Of a DNA stretch of 64,000 nt, positions 62,196-64,000 are shown piece by piece; position 1 is the stretch's first letter, and each line of letters begins with the position of its first letter. The stretch is taken from assembly GCF_002284535.1 (NCBI RefSeq), contig NZ_NPKH01000039.1:124001-188000 (forward strand). Direction: 5' to 3'. The DNA comes from Mesorhizobium wenxiniae. GTDB lineage: Bacteria; Pseudomonadota; Alphaproteobacteria; Rhizobiales; Rhizobiaceae. The position numbers and the translations under genes were made by a program. The notes beneath the pieces were generated by a model, which did not search any database, was not told the DNA's origin, and saw only the letters and a program-made list of their open reading frames with translations.

Positions 62196-62519
62196 CTATT
62201 TGCCGGCACGCAGCCCCGCCTCATAGGCCCGGCGCGCCCAGACCGCCATCTCGTCCGGATCGTCGAAGGCGCTGTCGGGAATGCTCCAATACGGCATGGA
62301 CACGAGCTTGCCGTGCCGCGAGCCGGTGTAGGTCCATTGCCGGCAGCCGGCCGCTTCGAATTCGGGCGCGCTTTCCGAGTCGGCCTTCAGCATCAATTCG
62401 CCACGGATGACGATGGCGACGATGACGCCGTCGAAGTAGATGCCCTTGCCGCCGAACATCTTGCGAATGCTGACTGGGCCGAGGCCTTCGAAAAGTTCGG
62501 CAATGCGTTCATTGTCCAT
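62196..62519 (-). CDS. TfoX/Sxy N-terminal domain protein
   Basis: A 107-residue protein with only the TfoX N-terminal domain: RIAELFEGLGPVSIRKMFGGKGIYFDGVIVAIV is diagnostic. In gammaproteobacteria TfoX activates competence genes; rhizobial single-domain forms have no known role. It converges on the kinase gene with a 19-base gap between stops. Confidence 0.9.
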   Translation of the reverse strand: MDNERIAELFEGLGPVSIRKMFGGKGIYFDGVIVAIVIRGELMLKADSESAPEFEAAGCRQWTYTGSRHGKLVSMPYWSIPDSAFDDPDEMAVWARRAYEAGLRAGK

Positions 62520-62613
62520 GCCGCGATCATGTCACCCCGGATTTCCCCTTGTCATCGCCGCAACCAAAACCATGCTGACAAGTTGAGAGCCAAATTCTTC
62601 GGAGTCCCTCATC

Positions 62614-63111
62614 ATGCCGCTTTTGCTCAAAGGGTCCTGCCGGTGCGATGCCGTCCGCTTCGAGGTGGAAAGCCACACGCCGGTGCCGTTCATGCTTTGC
62701 TACTGCTCGATCTGCCGCAAGCAGCAGGGCGGCGGCGGCTTTGCCATCAATCTCGGTGCCGATTTCGATACGCTGAAAATCAAGGGCAAGCGCAACCTTG
62801 GCGTCTATCAAGCCGAGATCGAAGACGACGAGCATCCACAATGCGAGATCTCGTCAGGCGAGCGGAATTTCTGCAGGAAATGCGGATCGGCACTCTGGCT
62901 CTACGATCCGACGTGGCCGGAGCTGGTCCACCCATTTGCATCGGCGATCGACACAGACCTGCCGAAACCGCCTGAAAAGGTGCACCTCATGCTGAAATAC
63001 AAAGCGAACTGGGTCGAGCCCGAGATCGGCGAGGGCGACAGGGTCTTCGATATCTATCCGGAAGAATCGATCGCCGGATGGCACAAACGAACGGGAATGT
63101 GGGTGGATTAG
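62614..63111 (+). CDS. GFA/CENP-V family zinc protein
   Basis: A 165-residue member of the GFA (glutathione-dependent formaldehyde-activating, CENP-V) family. Zinc ligands: Cys9 and Cys11 (GSCRCDAV), CYCSICRK, and FCRKCGS. The fold carries two zinc sites. Most members have no proven glutathione-formaldehyde activity, so I do not assign one. ATG 62614 fits the family start. A dispersed palindrome follows. Confidence 0.88.
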   Translation: MPLLLKGSCRCDAVRFEVESHTPVPFMLCYCSICRKQQGGGGFAINLGADFDTLKIKGKRNLGVYQAEIEDDEHPQCEISSGERNFCRKCGSALWLYDPTWPELVHPFASAIDTDLPKPPEKVHLMLKYKANWVEPEIGEGDRVFDIYPEESIAGWHKRTGMWVD

Positions 63112-63117
63112 GTCCTT

Positions 63118-63186
63118 CCCGTTTACGGAGAGAAGATGCTCTGCCCCTCATCTGGCCCTTCGGGCCACCTTCTCCCCGTAAACGGG
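63118..63186. repeat. Rhizobial palindromic repeat (GGCCCTTCGGGCC core)
   Basis: An 11-bp outer inverted repeat (CCCGTTTACGG/CCGTAAACGGG) encloses a GGCCC-TTCG-GGCC hairpin at 63154-63166 with CTCATCTGGCCCTTCGGGCC context, a form I know as common in rhizobial genomes. It separates the convergent GFA and HesB genes and may act as a bidirectional transcript end. Confidence 0.8.
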
Positions 63187-63198
63187 GACAAGGGAAGA

Positions 63199-63579
63199 TC
63201 AGGCCGAAGCGCGCGCCTCGGCCAGTGCCTTCAGATCGGCCGGTTTCAACTCGACCGATTCGCCGCAGCCGCAGGCCGAGCTCTGGTTCGGGTTGCGGAA
63301 GGTGAAGCCGGTGCGCAGCGTCGTCTGCTCGAAATCCATCTCGGTGCCGAACAGGAAAAGTGCGGCCTCGGGGGCGACGTAAACATGGGCGCCGTCGCGC
63401 TCGACATGATCGTCCTTGGCATTCGGCTCGGTCACCAGGTCGACCGTATATTCCATGCCGGCGCAGCCGCCCTTCTTGATGCCAAGGCGAATGCCGTACG
63501 CACTCTCACGGGTCGCGACGATCTCGCGCACCCGGTCGGCGGCCTTTTCGGTCATCGTGATGACGGCAAAGCGTCCCAT
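63199..63579 (-). CDS. HesB/IscA/SufA-type Fe-S carrier
   Basis: A 126-residue A-type iron-sulfur carrier. The three cluster Cys are in KKGGCAGMEY and the C-terminal SACGCGES. It passes clusters to apoproteins, probably for the SUF system, since a SufT-like gene lies just upstream on the same strand. GGAG 9 bases before ATG 63579 sets the start; an ATG 15 bases earlier is less likely. Confidence 0.95.
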   Translation of the reverse strand: MGRFAVITMTEKAADRVREIVATRESAYGIRLGIKKGGCAGMEYTVDLVTEPNAKDDHVERDGAHVYVAPEAALFLFGTEMDFEQTTLRTGFTFRNPNQSSACGCGESVELKPADLKALAEARASA

Positions 63580-63689
63580 CTTGTCTTTCTCCATTGCGCG
63601 CAGGTTCAAGGCCTGCCGAATGATTCCTCACCTAAAATGGTGAAATTCTCTGCCTGGCGCAAGTGCACCAATCTTTGTCATATCCGGTG

Positions 63690-64000
63690 CTAGTACCAAC
63701 CCACCGCGACCTGTGCCTCTTCCGACATGCGGTCGGGTGACCAGGGCGGATCGAAGGTCATGGTGACCTCGACGCCTGAAAGGCCCTCCACGGCGCCGAC
63801 GGCATTTTCCACCCAGCCCGGCATTTCGCCGGCCACCGGACAGCCAGGCGCGGTCAGCGTCATGTCGATCTTGACCGAGCGGTCGTCCTCGATGTCGATC
63901 TTGTAGATCAGGCCAAGCTCGTAGATGTCGGCCGGGATTTCCGGGTCGTAGACCGTCTTCAGCGCCGAGACGATGTCGTCGGTCAGCCGCGCCAGTTCGT
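63690..64000 (-). CDS. SufT/MIP18 (DUF59) Fe-S assembly protein, partial
   Basis: The C-terminal part of a MIP18/DUF59 protein; the gene enters from the window edge, so its start is missing. The visible 100 or so residues read LKTVYDPEIPADIYELGLIY, MTLTAPGCPVAGEMPG (with the family Cys) and MTFDPPWSPDRMSEEA, ending VGWY. SufT-type proteins help Fe-S maturation and normally end suf operons; the HesB gene follows 110 bases later on the same strand, which fits. Confidence 0.93.
   Translation of the reverse strand, partial: ELARLTDDIVSALKTVYDPEIPADIYELGLIYKIDIEDDRSVKIDMTLTAPGCPVAGEMPGWVENAVGAVEGLSGVEVTMTFDPPWSPDRMSEEAQVAVGWY

Overview
The window is chromosomal DNA of a Rhizobiales alphaproteobacterium, most likely Mesorhizobium or a close relative. 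The reasons are the purC-purS-purQ/purL-bolA-grxD order, an alphaproteobacterial ATP-synthase zeta inhibitor, DUF1127 proteins, rpsD/murI/trmJ/icd/alaS/recA core genes, mesorhizobial palindromic repeats, and vitamin B6 catabolic proteins that I recognise as close to those characterised in Mesorhizobium loti. No rRNA, tRNA, CRISPR array, transposase or integrase was seen.

Layout. 1-4.3 kb: aldo/keto reductase, small DUF proteins and a secreted hydrolase. 4.3-9.9 kb: a minus-strand operon of molybdenum-hydroxylase maturation genes (MoxR ATPase, VWA protein, XdhC split into two genes, MocA-type cytidylyltransferase fusion) led by a flavin reductase, with no hydroxylase structural genes. 10-18 kb: periplasmic binding protein plus P1 peptidase, DUF2171, DUF2259, purB, two paralogous RBBP9-type hydrolases around a VOC protein, and an HpcH/HpaI aldolase. 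18.4-27.3 kb: zeta subunit, then purC-purS-purQ, a lipoprotein, a fossil membrane gene, DUF1127 and a MocR regulator, purL, bolA, a DUF2233 gene on the other strand, and grxD. 27.4-29.1 kb: a Bcr/CflA-type exporter and a small periplasmic protein.

29.2-48.9 kb is the accessory core of the window: a vitamin B6 (pyridoxine) degradation island bounded by housekeeping genes. Pyridoxine 4-oxidase (47.3-48.9), pyridoxamine-pyruvate aminotransferase, pyridoxal 4-dehydrogenase and 4-pyridoxolactonase (29.2-32.0), a GMC enzyme that fits 4-pyridoxate dehydrogenase (44.7-46.4) and FHMPC dehydrogenase (40.1-41.0) would carry pyridoxine to 3-hydroxy-2-methylpyridine-4,5-dicarboxylate. The known later enzymes (decarboxylase, flavin ring-opening oxygenase, amide hydrolase) are absent. 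In their place stands an operon with a gentisate/salicylate-type cupin dioxygenase, an LVIVD propeller protein, a RidA deaminase and a glutathione transferase, which may be an undescribed alternative ring-cleavage branch. Two ABC importers (BMP type and NMT1/THI5 type) and a GntR/FCD regulator with a shared TTGAGTTGGTT site at three intergenic positions complete it.

48.9-64 kb returns to core genes: an inositol-monophosphatase-family phosphatase, ttcA, rpsD, murI, trmJ, icd, a GST, PhzF, alaS, recA, a PfkB kinase, TfoX, GFA, a HesB-type Fe-S carrier and a truncated SufT/MIP18 gene at the window edge. Dispersed two-hairpin repeats lie just after stop codons throughout, and one supplies the 3' end of an XdhC gene.
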